A stretch of 64,000 nt of DNA from Pseudomonas sihuiensis (GCF_900106015.1 NZ_LT629797.1:1116001-1180000), one strand, 5' to 3'. Shown: positions 42,690 to 50,551, counted from the stretch's first letter. Notes: generated by a model not told the origin, from the letters alone. A program made the numbers and translations.

Positions 42690-43916
42690 TTACCGGTTGC
42701 CATCCGCGTGCACCTCGACGCGGTCGTGGAAGAACCGATAGCGGTTGCGACCGGCCTGCTTGGCCTGATACATGGCATTGTCGGCATGGCGCAGCAACGC
42801 CCCGGCACTGCTGCCGTCGGCCGGGAACAGACTGATACCGATGCTGCAGGTGATCTGTACCCCGAGCTGCTCGATGCAGTGCTGCGCCGCCAGGGCGTCG
42901 AGAATTTTCCGCGCGCTGACGGCGGCGTCCCGTTCGCCCTGGATTTCGCTCAGCAACACGATGAATTCATCGCCGCCGGTCCGGCTGACGGTGTCCGAGC
43001 TGCGCACGCAGGCCAGCAGGCGTCGGGCGACGGATTGCAGCAACTGGTCGCCGACAGTGTGGCCGAGTGAATCGTTGATTTGCTTGAAGTTATCGAGGTC
43101 GAGAAACATCAGTGCCAGTGAACTGGCATGCCGTTTTGCCAGGTGCATCGCCTGGGCAATGCGGTCGTCGAGCAACAGACGATTGGGCAGGTGGGTAAGG
43201 ATGTCGTGCTGGGCCAGGTGCGTCATCTTGTCGGCCTTCGCCTGCGCTGCACTGACGTCATGAAAGACGACCACCGCCCCGCTGATTTGCCCATCGCCAT
43301 TGTGGATCGGTGCCGAGGAGTCCTCGAACGCCCGCGGTGTACGCGTGCCTTGGTCAGGGGGCGTTGGACGATTCTCTCGCAGGATCTGCGGCGCCGTGGC
43401 AGCGCAGCGGCTGGCGTCGCCATCGGGCGGCGGCATCACTTCGGCGATGGAGTGGCCGCGCGCTCGTTCCAGTGTCCAGCCGCTGATACGCTGGGCCGCG
43501 CGGTTGAGGTAATCGACACGGCCTAGCAGGTCGGTCGTGATCACCGCAGCGCCGATCGAATCGAGAATGATCTGGGCGTGTGCGTGCTCATGGGCAAGCC
43601 GGTCTGCTGGAATCAGGGCGCAGAACGCCTGCGTGGTCCGAGAATCTCGGCCATCGCCGAGAGCTCGATAGAGCATCAGCGGTATGGCCGCGGCGATGCG
43701 TGACAGCAGCTCGAAGTTGGTCAGGGCGGTACCGGGATACAGACTCTGCTCGAACAGAGCGATATCCAGACCGCCGGCCTGCGCGCGCATGACCGCATCG
43801 TCCAGTCGATCCAGGCATTCGACGACGAAACAGCCGTCGCCGGCCTGGTTCAGTATGGCCTGGAGCCCGCAGCCGGCTGCGGCATCCGTCGAGACCAGGA
43901 GAATTCGATAGGCCAT
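42690..43916 (-). CDS. PAS-GGDEF diguanylate cyclase with N-terminal pseudo-receiver
   Basis: The 408-residue cytoplasmic protein starts with a REC-like domain (about 1-105, RILLVSTDAAAGCGLQAIL) that lacks a clear phospho-Asp context. A PAS domain follows (about 115-230) and a GGDEF domain (about 240-400). The active-site motif RTGGDEF is intact, as are LDLDNFKQINDSLGH and the inhibitory I-site RSSD five residues upstream. There is no EAL domain, so it should make c-di-GMP. It is 45 bases downstream of the OmpA-like gene and may be the last gene of that operon. Confidence 0.9.
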   Translation of the reverse strand: MAYRILLVSTDAAAGCGLQAILNQAGDGCFVVECLDRLDDAVMRAQAGGLDIALFEQSLYPGTALTNFELLSRIAAAIPLMLYRALGDGRDSRTTQAFCALIPADRLAHEHAHAQIILDSIGAAVITTDLLGRVDYLNRAAQRISGWTLERARGHSIAEVMPPPDGDASRCAATAPQILRENRPTPPDQGTRTPRAFEDSSAPIHNGDGQISGAVVVFHDVSAAQAKADKMTHLAQHDILTHLPNRLLLDDRIAQAMHLAKRHASSLALMFLDLDNFKQINDSLGHTVGDQLLQSVARRLLACVRSSDTVSRTGGDEFIVLLSEIQGERDAAVSARKILDALAAQHCIEQLGVQITCSIGISLFPADGSSAGALLRHADNAMYQAKQAGRNRYRFFHDRVEVHADGNR

Positions 43917-43961
43917 GGCGTTTCCCCTTGCCGGTTGCCTGGAGCCTCTTTGCCGGCCGCT

Positions 43962-44753
43962 TCAGCGCGACGAGGTGAGATTGTTGCTGATGATGATCTC
44001 GACCCGACGGTTCAGTTGCCGTCCCGCGGCCGAGTCGTTGCCGGCCACCGGCGAGCCTTCGCCCATGCCTGAGGCGAGCAGGCGGCTGGCGGCGATGCCC
44101 TGGCTTTGCAGGTGGGACTTCACGCTGTCGGCACGACGCTGCGACAGACCGAAGTTGGCACTCTCGCTGCCGACGTTGTCGGTGTGGCCTTCAATTGTCA
44201 CCGTACGTTCCGGGTGACGATTGAGAAAGTCGGTGAGTGTGGCCAGGTTATGGTTGGCGTCGCCATTGAGCTCCGCTCGGCCGCTGGCGAACAACAGGTC
44301 CCCCAGGGTTACCAACAGGCCGCGTTCGGTTTCCTCGGCGTTGAGGCCGTCGATCTGTCGTTGCAGATCGACGTTGCGTCGCTGCGCTTGATCGGCTTCG
44401 CGGGTGCGTGAGTCGAGGCGGGCACTTTCGCGTTGTTCGCCCAGTTGCCTACGTTGGTCCTCATAGAAACGCTCCAGGGCGCGAGCACGGGCAATCTCCA
44501 CCTTGCGATCAGCCATCACCACCAGGTGTTGGCCCAGGAATTCATCGGTTCGCGGCTGTTCGGCAGCCAGTACGGCGGTCTCTGCAGCCTTCAGTGAGAC
44601 CGGTACACGGCTGGCCAACTGCGGGTCGTTTTGCAACTGAGTCAACCGGTGGCGGGCATCGGCTGCACCCGTCGGTGTCACTGGCGTGGCTGCACAGCCA
44701 ACGAGGGAGAAGGCGGCAACCAATAGATAGACTTGCGTGTAGTGCACGTTCAT
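43962..44753 (-). CDS. OmpA-like lipoprotein with DUF4398 N-terminus
   Basis: The 263-residue precursor has a lipobox (FSLVGC, Cys20). Residues about 30-130 are a helical DUF4398-like region (LKAAETAVLAAEQP). A long coiled coil with many Arg/Gln follows (about 95-150), then an OmpA peptidoglycan-binding domain (TVTIEGHTDNVGSESANFGLSQRRADSVKSHL-type) with the diaminopimelate-contacting Asp and Arg present. It should tether the outer membrane to peptidoglycan. It overlaps the upstream DUF4398 gene by 4 bases. Confidence 0.88.
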   Translation of the reverse strand: MNVHYTQVYLLVAAFSLVGCAATPVTPTGAADARHRLTQLQNDPQLASRVPVSLKAAETAVLAAEQPRTDEFLGQHLVVMADRKVEIARARALERFYEDQRRQLGEQRESARLDSRTREADQAQRRNVDLQRQIDGLNAEETERGLLVTLGDLLFASGRAELNGDANHNLATLTDFLNRHPERTVTIEGHTDNVGSESANFGLSQRRADSVKSHLQSQGIAASRLLASGMGEGSPVAGNDSAAGRQLNRRVEIIISNNLTSSR

Positions 44754-45145
44754 GGTCTCACTCCCGTGTTGCGTTGCATTTCCTGCTTCAGGCTCTCGGT
44801 GCTGTCACGCATTTCCTGATTGACGATGAGCGCCTTGGTCATTTGCGAGCGGGCCATGGCCAGTTCGGCTTCAGCCCGCGATTGTTCGGCCATGCGCGTG
44901 GCCAGCGGCATGTCCTCGTTCTGCACCGCCACTTCTGCGACTGCCAGTTTCTCCCGGGCCATGCCTAGCTCGAAGGCGGCATGTTCGCTGGCACGGGCCT
45001 GTTCGGCACTCTGGATGGCAAATTGCGCGGCCTGCAGTTTCTGGATAGGCGGCACAGGTTGCGATGCGCAGGCCGCGAGCAGCAGGGCGGTTCCGGCAAG
45101 GCCCAGTAGCGCTCCGACGCGGGTGGTTTTCTTGGTCTTGTTCAT
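44750..45145 (-). CDS. DUF4398 lipoprotein
   Basis: The 131-residue precursor has a signal peptide and lipobox LLAAC (Cys26), followed by an Ala/Glu-rich helical domain (AAQFAIQSAEQARASEHAAFELGMAREKL). The function of DUF4398 is not established; members commonly pair with OmpA-like proteins, as here. Its stop overlaps the OmpA-like start (ATGA), so the products are probably made together. Confidence 0.85.
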   Translation of the reverse strand: MNKTKKTTRVGALLGLAGTALLLAACASQPVPPIQKLQAAQFAIQSAEQARASEHAAFELGMAREKLAVAEVAVQNEDMPLATRMAEQSRAEAELAMARSQMTKALIVNQEMRDSTESLKQEMQRNTGVRP

Positions 45146-45208
45146 CTAGCTGTCCTCGGGCCGGCGGAGCCTGGGCATCCGCCTGCACAGTGATAAATCG
45201 ACGGCGGC

Positions 45209-45418
45209 TCAGCGGTGTTTGGCGTCCAGCGTATGGCACCCGCCAGGTTCCCCGGCTAATGACCCCGGCGACTGCTGCGGGGGCATGCTCTTGTCCGTGT
45301 CGTCCCGGCGCTTGGGTTGAAAACCGGGCTCTGAGAACGAGCCCGGCTCCGCCGGGCGGCGGCGCTCGGTCACCTGTGGTGGTTGATAGGTAGGGTCGGG
45401 TTGCGTGGGGTTATGCAT
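45209..45418 (-). CDS. Small Pro/Gln-rich hydrophilic protein (MH-family 1)
   Basis: I do not recognise a named family. The 69-residue product is hydrophilic and probably disordered: N-terminus MHNPTQPDPTYQPPQVTER, then many Pro, Gln, Glu and Arg residues and one Cys near the end. The start resembles another island protein (50303-50551, MHKPTYQQPAKH). AGAGGT lies just before the start. It is preceded by an island dyad and followed 63 bases later by the DUF4398-OmpA genes, so it probably leads that operon. Confidence 0.6.
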   Translation of the reverse strand: MHNPTQPDPTYQPPQVTERRRPAEPGSFSEPGFQPKRRDDTDKSMPPQQSPGSLAGEPGGCHTLDAKHR

Positions 45419-45472
45419 CGTGCACCTCTGCTGTGGAGCGGGGCCGGCGGGAGTGCCTGACCCTGATGCAGC

Positions 45473-45514
45473 AGATTGCCTGGTGTACGAATCGGCGTCG
45501 GTACGTTGCCGCGC
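45473..45514 (-). promoter_or_regulatory. Island dyad (site 3) and -10 of the MH1-DUF4398-OmpA operon
   Basis: On the minus strand GCGCGGCAACGTAC (45514-45501), 22 bases, then CAATCT (45478-45473). It lies 55 bases before the start at 45418. Confidence 0.5.
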
Positions 45515-45547
45515 ATAGAGGGAAGCTGCGGCGGCCCCGGAGATGGC

Positions 45548-45589
45548 GTTCGCTGGCGCACAGACGCACTTGCGACGGTGGCGCAAGCT
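45548..45589 (+). promoter_or_regulatory. Island dyad (site 4) and -10 of the DUF883 operon
   Basis: GTTCGCTGGCGCAC (45548-45561), 22 bases, then CAAGCT (45584-45589), 37 bases before ATG 45627. With site 3 it makes a divergent pair. Confidence 0.6.
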
Positions 45590-45626
45590 GCTCTTTCACT
45601 CAGCCTCAGTTCATTTGGAGTCAATC

Positions 45627-46007
45627 ATGCATAGTTCAGACAATCGCCCAGAGTCGGGCAGCAATGGTTTTGGTGGCGCGGCGCAACCCGCCTTGGTTCT
45701 CCCCGAGGGCACCACACGCACCGGCCTGAGCAAGGAATTTCACAATCTGTTGGCCGACCTCGAAGACCTTATCAAGGAAACCACCTCGCTCGGTGCCGAC
45801 GATCTGGCACATGCCAAGGATCGGCTGGTTGCCCGCCTGGCCAGCACTCGTCAGGGAATCGAGACGCTTGGGCTTAGCTTGGCCAAACAGGCCAATCATC
45901 AGGCAGTGATGGCCAATGATTACGTGCATGCGCAGCCTTGGAAAGCCATCGGGGTCGGCGCGGCGGCGGCCTTTCTGCTCGGCTGTGTGCTGGCTCGTAG
46001 CCGATAA
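45627..46007 (+). CDS. DUF883 (ElaB/YqjD-type) membrane-anchored protein
   Basis: The 126-residue protein has a helical N-domain (LSKEFHNLLADLEDLIKETTSLG) and one C-terminal membrane helix (WKAIGVGAAAAFLLGCVLARSR), the pattern of ElaB/YqjD. E. coli homologs are stationary-phase, RpoS-dependent inner-membrane proteins that bind ribosomes. ATG 45627 has GGAG 8 bases upstream. It is followed 2 bases later by a YqjE-type gene, reproducing the yqjDEK order of enterobacteria. Confidence 0.88.
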   Translation: MHSSDNRPESGSNGFGGAAQPALVLPEGTTRTGLSKEFHNLLADLEDLIKETTSLGADDLAHAKDRLVARLASTRQGIETLGLSLAKQANHQAVMANDYVHAQPWKAIGVGAAAAFLLGCVLARSR

Positions 46008-46009
46008 GC

Positions 46010-46453
46010 ATGGATCGAACGGCAATGTATATGCCCAAGTCCTCCCCCGTCAGCCCCGCAGCGCCAGGCGCACTGCGGGGCTTGCTGCGCCTTCTGCGCC
46101 TGTGGCGTGTCGCCGGTCCGCAATTGCTCGAACAGGTCGAGCTGCACGGGCAGTTGGCTAGTCTGGAGTGGGCTGAGGAGAAGCGTCGCCTACTGCGGCT
46201 TGTGCTGTTCGCCGGACTGGCTTTTGCCTGCCTGTTAAGCCTGTTGCTGGTACTCAGTGCGCTGTTGCTGGCGCTGAGCTGGGCAACGCCGTACCAGTGG
46301 TCTGGCGTTCTGGCGGTGGTAGGCTTGCATGGTCTGGGACTGTTACTGGCCTGCTGGCGCCTGAAGGTGCTCGTTGGCCGTGGCGCCCAGTCCTTCGCGG
46401 CGACACGTGAGGAACTGGCGGCTGGGTTCGTCGCGCTGCGGCGGACGATATGA
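46010..46453 (+). CDS. YqjE-type phage-holin-superfamily membrane protein
   Basis: The 147-residue protein has two adjacent membrane helices (about 62-87 and 98-117) with charged flanks (ASLEWAEEKRRLLRLVLFAGL), the layout of the YqjE/holin III superfamily. The start at 46010 has alternatives at 46025 (MPKSS, residue 8). It overlaps the next gene by 4 bases. Its function is unknown; the family accompanies DUF883 proteins. Confidence 0.82.
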   Translation: MDRTAMYMPKSSPVSPAAPGALRGLLRLLRLWRVAGPQLLEQVELHGQLASLEWAEEKRRLLRLVLFAGLAFACLLSLLLVLSALLLALSWATPYQWSGVLAVVGLHGLGLLLACWRLKVLVGRGAQSFAATREELAAGFVALRRTI

Positions 46454-46755
46454 AGGTATCCCCCGAGCAACAACGCCAGGCGTTGCGCTTGCAGCTAGCG
46501 GCGCAGCGTCAGCGTCTGCAGCAGCTGTTGGGCGCCGACTCGAAGGGCAGCTATCCCCGCAGCCTGACCCTGCGCCTGCTCAGGGCTATGCCCGCCCAGC
46601 GCGTGCAGCTGGTTTCTGCGCTGGCCATGTTGCTGGGGCCGCGTGCCTTGCGCAGTTTCAGTCTACTGCTGATTCTCGGTCGCTTCGTACGTCTGCTCGC
46701 TTCTGGTGCGCCACGGCAGAGGCCGGCAAGTGCTCGGCCAAAGCGCCTGAGGTAA
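46450..46755 (+). CDS. YqjK-like small basic protein
   Basis: The 101-residue protein is rich in Arg/Gln/Leu (QQRQALRLQLAAQRQRLQQLLG) with a short hydrophobic stretch near residues 60-85. Order and charge fit YqjK, the third protein of the yqjDEK cluster. Sequence conservation in this family is low, so context carries much of the call. ATGA overlap with the YqjE-type gene. Confidence 0.65.
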   Translation: MKVSPEQQRQALRLQLAAQRQRLQQLLGADSKGSYPRSLTLRLLRAMPAQRVQLVSALAMLLGPRALRSFSLLLILGRFVRLLASGAPRQRPASARPKRLR

Positions 46756-46767
46756 TGTGTCTGGGAA

Positions 46768-46809
46768 GTACGCTGGCGTACATACAACTGCGTTGCACTG
46801 GCACAGCAT
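46768..46809 (+). promoter_or_regulatory. Island dyad (site 5), perfect palindrome
   Basis: GTACGCTGGCGTAC (46768-46781) has perfect GTACGC/GCGTAC arms. After 22 bases comes CAGCAT (46804-46809), a weaker -10. It precedes a short ORF at 46856. Confidence 0.5.
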
Positions 46810-46855
46810 GAAGTTGACCAGAAACAGAACGGCCAGCGCCGCAGCAGGTTTCGCC

Positions 46856-47065
46856 ATGCACGGAATGATCGAATCACCCCTCGTCAGGCATATCAATGCG
46901 CAGTGCCAGTCGCTCGCGCTCTACCTGCACAAACCCAGTGGCATGCGCTATGCCGCCAGTCTCGAGTCGGCCTGGAGCTATGAGCTCAATCCGCTGTACG
47001 GCCATGCGCGCCACGCCACACTCGACGATCTGGCCGATACGGAGGTCTGGCAGCGTCTGATTTGA
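46856..47065 (+). CDS. Hypothetical 69-residue protein
   Basis: No family is recognised. The frame reads MHGMIESPLVRHINAQCQ onward with YLHKPSGMRYAASLESAWSYELN and an acidic end (LDDLADTEVWQRLI), which looks coding. ATG 46865 is an alternative start. Upstream ATGs at 46809 and earlier lie before or at the predicted transcription start. It is bracketed by island dyad site 5 and the convergent hydrolase gene. The ribosome site is weak (CAGG). Confidence 0.45.
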   Translation: MHGMIESPLVRHINAQCQSLALYLHKPSGMRYAASLESAWSYELNPLYGHARHATLDDLADTEVWQRLI

Positions 47066-47101
47066 GCCCGCTGGACGCCTGATCTCTGGCACCGTTTGCG
47101 G

Positions 47102-47803
47102 CTACAGCCGCGCCAGCCAGTTTTTTAGTTCCTTTGAGACGGCATCCGGCTGCTCCAGCGGAGCCAGGTGGCCACAGGTCTCGATAATGGCCAACTGCGC
47201 GCCGGTGATGGCGTCGGCCATTTCCCGGTGGACTTCCGGTGGTGTGATGGCATCGTCGCTGCCGCACAGCACCAGGGTTGGACAGGCGATCCGATAGAGG
47301 TCCGGACGGCTATCGACACGGCCGATCATGGCCCGCTGCTGGTTGATGCAGACTTGCGCACCTTGACTGTTGGCCATGGCACGAATCACTTCCAGCAAGC
47401 CCGGATCATCCAGATGCGCCGGGTGCACCAGTTTTGGTAGCAGCCCTTCGATAACGGCAGGAAAGTCCATTGCCGCTAGGCGTATCGACTGCATTCGGGC
47501 TTCGCTATTTTCGTCCGTGTCGGGCCTGGCACTGGTATCCAGCAAGGCCAGGGCCAGCACGCGCTGAGGTGCCTGGCGGAAAATTTCCAGGGCGACATAG
47601 CCGCCCAGGGAAAAACCGGCCAGGGCGAACTCATCGGCCGGTGCCTGGGCAAGCACCGCGCTGGCCATGGCGGCAATGGAGTCTTCATCGCTGACGTCGG
47701 CGACCGAAACGTGCGCGGTGGCGGCGAGAGCTGCGGCCTGATATTGCCAGAGGCGCGCATCGCAGAGTAATCCCGGAAGCAGCAGCAGGTGTGGTCTGGT
47801 CAT
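47102..47803 (-). CDS. Alpha/beta hydrolase
   Basis: The 233-residue cytoplasmic protein has the nucleophile elbow GFSLGG (Ser near residue 95), an oxyanion region LLLPGLLCD near residue 6, a catalytic Asp in LVLCGSDDAITPP and a His in CGHLAPLE, so the triad is complete. ATG 47803 (MTRPHLLLLPG) is chosen; the frame extends upstream without conservation. It resembles pimeloyl-ester/3-oxoadipate lactonase-type hydrolases, but its substrate is unknown. Confidence 0.85.
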   Translation of the reverse strand: MTRPHLLLLPGLLCDARLWQYQAAALAATAHVSVADVSDEDSIAAMASAVLAQAPADEFALAGFSLGGYVALEIFRQAPQRVLALALLDTSARPDTDENSEARMQSIRLAAMDFPAVIEGLLPKLVHPAHLDDPGLLEVIRAMANSQGAQVCINQQRAMIGRVDSRPDLYRIACPTLVLCGSDDAITPPEVHREMADAITGAQLAIIETCGHLAPLEQPDAVSKELKNWLARL

Positions 47804-47867
47804 GGTCGGCCTCGCAATTTTATCGGCAGATGGGGGAATCCGGACAGGCTGGGCACAGCTTCCGCTC

Positions 47868-47909
47868 AGGTTGCGCCATGCGCGGCGTGGCGACCGTGCG
47901 TTAGCACAC
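47868..47909 (-). promoter_or_regulatory. Island dyad (site 6) and -10 of the hydrolase gene
   Basis: On the minus strand GTGTGCTAACGCAC (47909-47896), 22 bases, then CAACCT (47873-47868), 65 bases before the start at 47803. Confidence 0.55.
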
Positions 47910-47937
47910 CCAGGGGCGGCGGCACTGAGCTGTGGAG

Positions 47938-47979
47938 GTACGCGAACGCACAGACGCCACGCCACCGTGGCAATAGCCT
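47938..47979 (+). promoter_or_regulatory. Island dyad (site 7) and -10 of the YflT-like gene
   Basis: GTACGCGAACGCAC (47938-47951), 22 bases, then TAGCCT (47974-47979), 45 bases before ATG 48025. It is divergent to site 6. Confidence 0.55.
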
Positions 47980-48024
47980 GAAGTCGTACGCGCTTTGTGC
48001 GTGGAGCCAATCGGGAGTAGAGCG

Positions 48025-48567
48025 ATGGACACCTATCGTCATAATGTATCCGCCAGTTTTGCCCAGCGTGCAGCGGCTGATCGCGTCCTGTCCAAGCTGC
48101 TCAAGCGCGGCTTATCACGTGAGCAGTTGCAGATACTGGATGTTAGTGAACACACGCCGCTGGGCCTGGCGGCTCGGCTCAAAAGCCGTTCGGCGCGCAA
48201 TGCGATGCTGACCTATGGCGCCATCGGCGCTGTGGTCGGCGGGGTATTGGGCGCACTGGCCCAAGCGGCTCTGGTCATCTCGGACATGGGCTTGCTGACT
48301 GCCAGCCCATCGCTTGCGCCGATCATGCTGATGGGCTGGGGTGCTTTTCTTGGGGCCTTGCTAGGTGCCCTGATCGGCCTCGCTGCGGTTGTCCCGTGGC
48401 GTCCGAGCCTGACTCCAGAGGAGATAGCCGCCGGCGGTAGCGTGTTGTTGGCCAATACCCGCAGTGCCGAGCAAACCAGTATGGTCCGTGAAGTGCTGAC
48501 GGCTTCCAGTGGTACTTGCAAGGATGTGGATATGGTCCAGAGCGGGCGTGACGGCTGGTTAAACTAA
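48025..48567 (+). CDS. Membrane protein with YflT/general-stress-like domain
   Basis: The 180-residue protein has an N-terminal segment like the heat-induced stress proteins (ADRVLSKLLKRGLSREQLQILD), then two Gly/Ala-rich hydrophobic segments (about 64-90 and 100-128) typical of DUF1269/YflT-type proteins. A C-terminal segment (SVLLANTRSAEQTSMVREVLTASSG) resembles the BON-like ending of such proteins. Function is unknown; homologs are stress-induced. GGGAG lies 8 bases before ATG 48025. Confidence 0.65.
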   Translation: MDTYRHNVSASFAQRAAADRVLSKLLKRGLSREQLQILDVSEHTPLGLAARLKSRSARNAMLTYGAIGAVVGGVLGALAQAALVISDMGLLTASPSLAPIMLMGWGAFLGALLGALIGLAAVVPWRPSLTPEEIAAGGSVLLANTRSAEQTSMVREVLTASSGTCKDVDMVQSGRDGWLN

Positions 48568-48692
48568 GTTGCGGGTCATGTCCGGCATCAGCGTCCTTCG
48601 GTCTGCCTGAGGCATGGCAGCCAGCGCGGCGTAATTTGCAGTAGATATGGCCGGTCAGCCCGCTGGGGCTGACCTGGCATATCGTCCTCGTC

Positions 48693-49526
48693 TCAGAAGG
48701 TCAGCGCCTTCGATTGCACGCTTCTCACCCCGCGCACGTTTTCCGTAAGTTTCACCGCCAAGGCGCGTTCGGCGCCATCGTCAACCTTGCCGCTGAGGGT
48801 GACGACACCGTTCTCGGTGCTGACATCGATCCCCGTACCGCCGACATTACGCGAATAGAGCAGAGTGGATTTCACCTTGGTGGTGATCCAGCTGTCGGCG
48901 ATGTCGTCGCCGGCTTCGCTGGCGGCCTGCTTGCTGCTGTCGACCATACCCGGTTTGTCAGCCTTGACCTTCAGCTGATTGTCGACGGCAGTCACGCCGT
49001 TGGTGCTCATTGCCAGGCTGGCCGCATGCTCGAGGGCTTCACTGCTGCCCACAGTGCCGCTGAGAGTGACCTTGCCGTCGCGGGTGACTACCTTGGTATC
49101 CATGCCCTCGGCATGTCGGCTCCATAGCAACTTGGACTTGATCGCCGCCGTGGTGCTGGCATCGTCGATGGTATCGCCGAAGCTGCGTTCGCCGCTGGAT
49201 TTGCTCGGGGTGAACTTAGCATCGACGACGATGTTGTTGGTCACCGAATCGATGCCGCTGACGCCGAGCGCGATCTCATTGGCCAGTTCCTTGTTGGCTT
49301 CTTCGGTCACTCGGCCGGTCAGCGTCGCCTTGCCATTGTCCACCGAAACCTTGAGGTCGCTGGCGCGCAGATAGGGGCTGATGGAGTAGGCGGTCGAGAT
49401 CTGGCTTTCCTGGCGTGCCTCGGTGATGTCCTGGGACATGTTTTCCGCTAGCGCACCACCGCTCGCTGTGGCGATGGCCAGAGCGAGCGATGAAGCCAGC
49501 AGAAGGGTGCGCGGTTGCGTATGCAT
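48693..49526 (-). CDS. Triple-BON periplasmic protein
   Basis: The 277-residue precursor has a signal peptide (cleavage after GGALA, about residue 28) and three BON domains (about 45-110, 125-195 and 205-275), each with the pattern VTxxGKVTLTGxV and a central Gly. OsmY in E. coli has two; three is a common Pseudomonas variant. BON proteins act in envelope integrity under osmotic stress. ATG 49526 (MHTQPRTLL) is the only start that gives a signal peptide. Confidence 0.9.
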   Translation of the reverse strand: MHTQPRTLLLASSLALAIATASGGALAENMSQDITEARQESQISTAYSISPYLRASDLKVSVDNGKATLTGRVTEEANKELANEIALGVSGIDSVTNNIVVDAKFTPSKSSGERSFGDTIDDASTTAAIKSKLLWSRHAEGMDTKVVTRDGKVTLSGTVGSSEALEHAASLAMSTNGVTAVDNQLKVKADKPGMVDSSKQAASEAGDDIADSWITTKVKSTLLYSRNVGGTGIDVSTENGVVTLSGKVDDGAERALAVKLTENVRGVRSVQSKALTF

Positions 49527-49640
49527 GATAAGAGTCCTTTGCGAGAAAGCCGGCGGCGATGCGCGTGCAGCTGGCGCCTGGCCGATGGTCGGTGGGAGGG
49601 CGTTGCACCGGTATCGGCTATGGCCGATACCGGATGATGC

Positions 49641-49682
49641 AGCTTGGCAGCCCATGGGCTGGCAGTCGGTGCGTTGGCGCAC
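49641..49682 (-). promoter_or_regulatory. Island dyad (site 8) and -10 of the BON gene
   Basis: On the minus strand GTGCGCCAACGCAC (49682-49669), 22 bases, then CAAGCT (49646-49641). It predicts a leader of about 108 bases. Confidence 0.6.
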
Positions 49683-49699
49683 CGTGGGCAGGCCCAGGT

Positions 49700-49858
49700 T
49701 CATATCCGGCCAAGTAGCACCAGAATGAGGAGGATGACGACGATCAGGCCCAGGGCGCCGCTGGGCATGTAGCCCCAACTGCGGCTGTGAGGCCAGGTGG
49801 GAATAGCGCCGACCAGTAGCAGGATCAGCACGATCAGCAGAATGGTGCCCAGGCTCAT
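49700..49858 (-). CDS. DUF3309 small membrane protein
   Basis: The 52-residue protein has two hydrophobic helices joined by TWPHSRSWGYMPSG, the hallmark of DUF3309. It starts MSLGTILLIVLILLLVGAI and ends VLLGRI. AAGGAG lies 6 bases before the start. Such proteins are found in stress loci of soil proteobacteria and their function is unknown. Confidence 0.88.
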   Translation of the reverse strand: MSLGTILLIVLILLLVGAIPTWPHSRSWGYMPSGALGLIVVILLILVLLGRI

Positions 49859-49935
49859 GGCAGGCTCCTTGCGGTATTGATGATGGGGTGGGTTTAGCAG
49901 GCGCGCAGTGGTGGGTCCGTGCTCTACATGACATC

Positions 49936-49977
49936 AGCATGGCGTAGACAGGGCTGCCGATCTGTACGGCTGCGCAC
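49936..49977 (-). promoter_or_regulatory. Island dyad (site 9) and -10 of the DUF3309 gene
   Basis: On the minus strand GTGCGCAGCCGTAC (49977-49964), 22 bases, then CATGCT (49941-49936), 78 bases before the start. Confidence 0.5.
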
Positions 49978-50054
49978 GTAAGCTGGCGATAGCGCTGCAA
50001 GCTGTTGCGGCGGGCAGGAGAGGGGAGCTTGGCGCTGAACGCCAGGAAGCCAAA

Positions 50055-50075
50055 CGCTCCGCAGAGGGCGGAGCG
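50055..50075. terminator. Hairpin after csbD-like gene 1
   Basis: CGCTCCGC-(AGAGG)-GCGGAGCG is an 8-bp stem, 19 bases past the CsbD stop on the minus strand. There is no strong T run. Confidence 0.5.
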
Positions 50076-50093
50076 ATGGAGTGCGCGGTCAGA

Positions 50094-50306
50094 TCAGCTT
50101 TTGCATTTCTGCAGGAAGCTCTTGACCTGTTTGTCTGCCTCGTCACGCGTGAGGGCGTAACGCTCTTTGATCAGACCAGCCAGTTTCTGCTCCTGGCCTT
50201 CGGTTTTCAGCAACTCGTCCTCGGTCAGCTTGCCCCAAGCGATCTTCGCGGCGCCGACCTGTTGCTGCCATTTGCCTTTGAGGGCATCCGTACTTGGCAG
50301 GCTCAT
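50094..50306 (-). CDS. CsbD-family stress protein 1
   Basis: The 70-residue protein has the CsbD pattern: LKGKWQQQVGAAKIAWGKLTEDELLKTEG and then GLIKERYALTRDEADKQVKSFL. The family is small, hydrophilic and induced by general stress (sigma-B in Bacillus); its biochemical role is unknown. It overlaps the upstream MH-family 2 gene by 4 bases. A second copy is at 52498-52713. Confidence 0.9.
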   Translation of the reverse strand: MSLPSTDALKGKWQQQVGAAKIAWGKLTEDELLKTEGQEQKLAGLIKERYALTRDEADKQVKSFLQKCKS

Positions 50307-50551
50307 GACTTTTTCGGCTCCCGGTTCTGCGCGTTGCGCTTGTCCTGAGTGGCCTGCGGCTTGCCTTGGTTGGCCGCTTCCTTGGGTTGTTGAGGCGACT
50401 TGGCGGGCCCCTCGAAGCTGTCCTTGCTGATGACAGGATCGCGATCCGCCTTGTAGAACGGCTGGGCGGTGCTGGCGGTTGACGGTTTCTGGGTTTGGCC
50501 TTCGGCTTTACCCGAATGCTTGGCCGGTTGTTGATAGGTGGGCTTGTGCAT
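50303..50551 (-). CDS. Small Gln/Pro/Lys-rich hydrophilic protein (MH-family 2)
   Basis: The 82-residue product is low-complexity and probably disordered, rich in Gln, Pro, Lys and Ala, with MHKPTYQQPAKHSGKAEGQ at the start. It resembles the 45209-45418 product at the N-terminus, and both genes have a similar AGAGGTNAC-type leader. ATG 50551 is chosen over an in-frame codon 30 bases upstream. It is translationally coupled to csbD-like gene 1. Function unknown. Confidence 0.6.
   Translation of the reverse strand: MHKPTYQQPAKHSGKAEGQTQKPSTASTAQPFYKADRDPVISKDSFEGPAKSPQQPKEAANQGKPQATQDKRNAQNREPKKS

Noticed and set aside
46663..46896. Minus-strand frame with a signal-peptide-like start (MAKPAAALAVLFLVNFML)
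   Set aside because: It overlaps yqjK and the best island dyad, has no fitting promoter on that strand and no recognisable domain. Left out, though not excluded.
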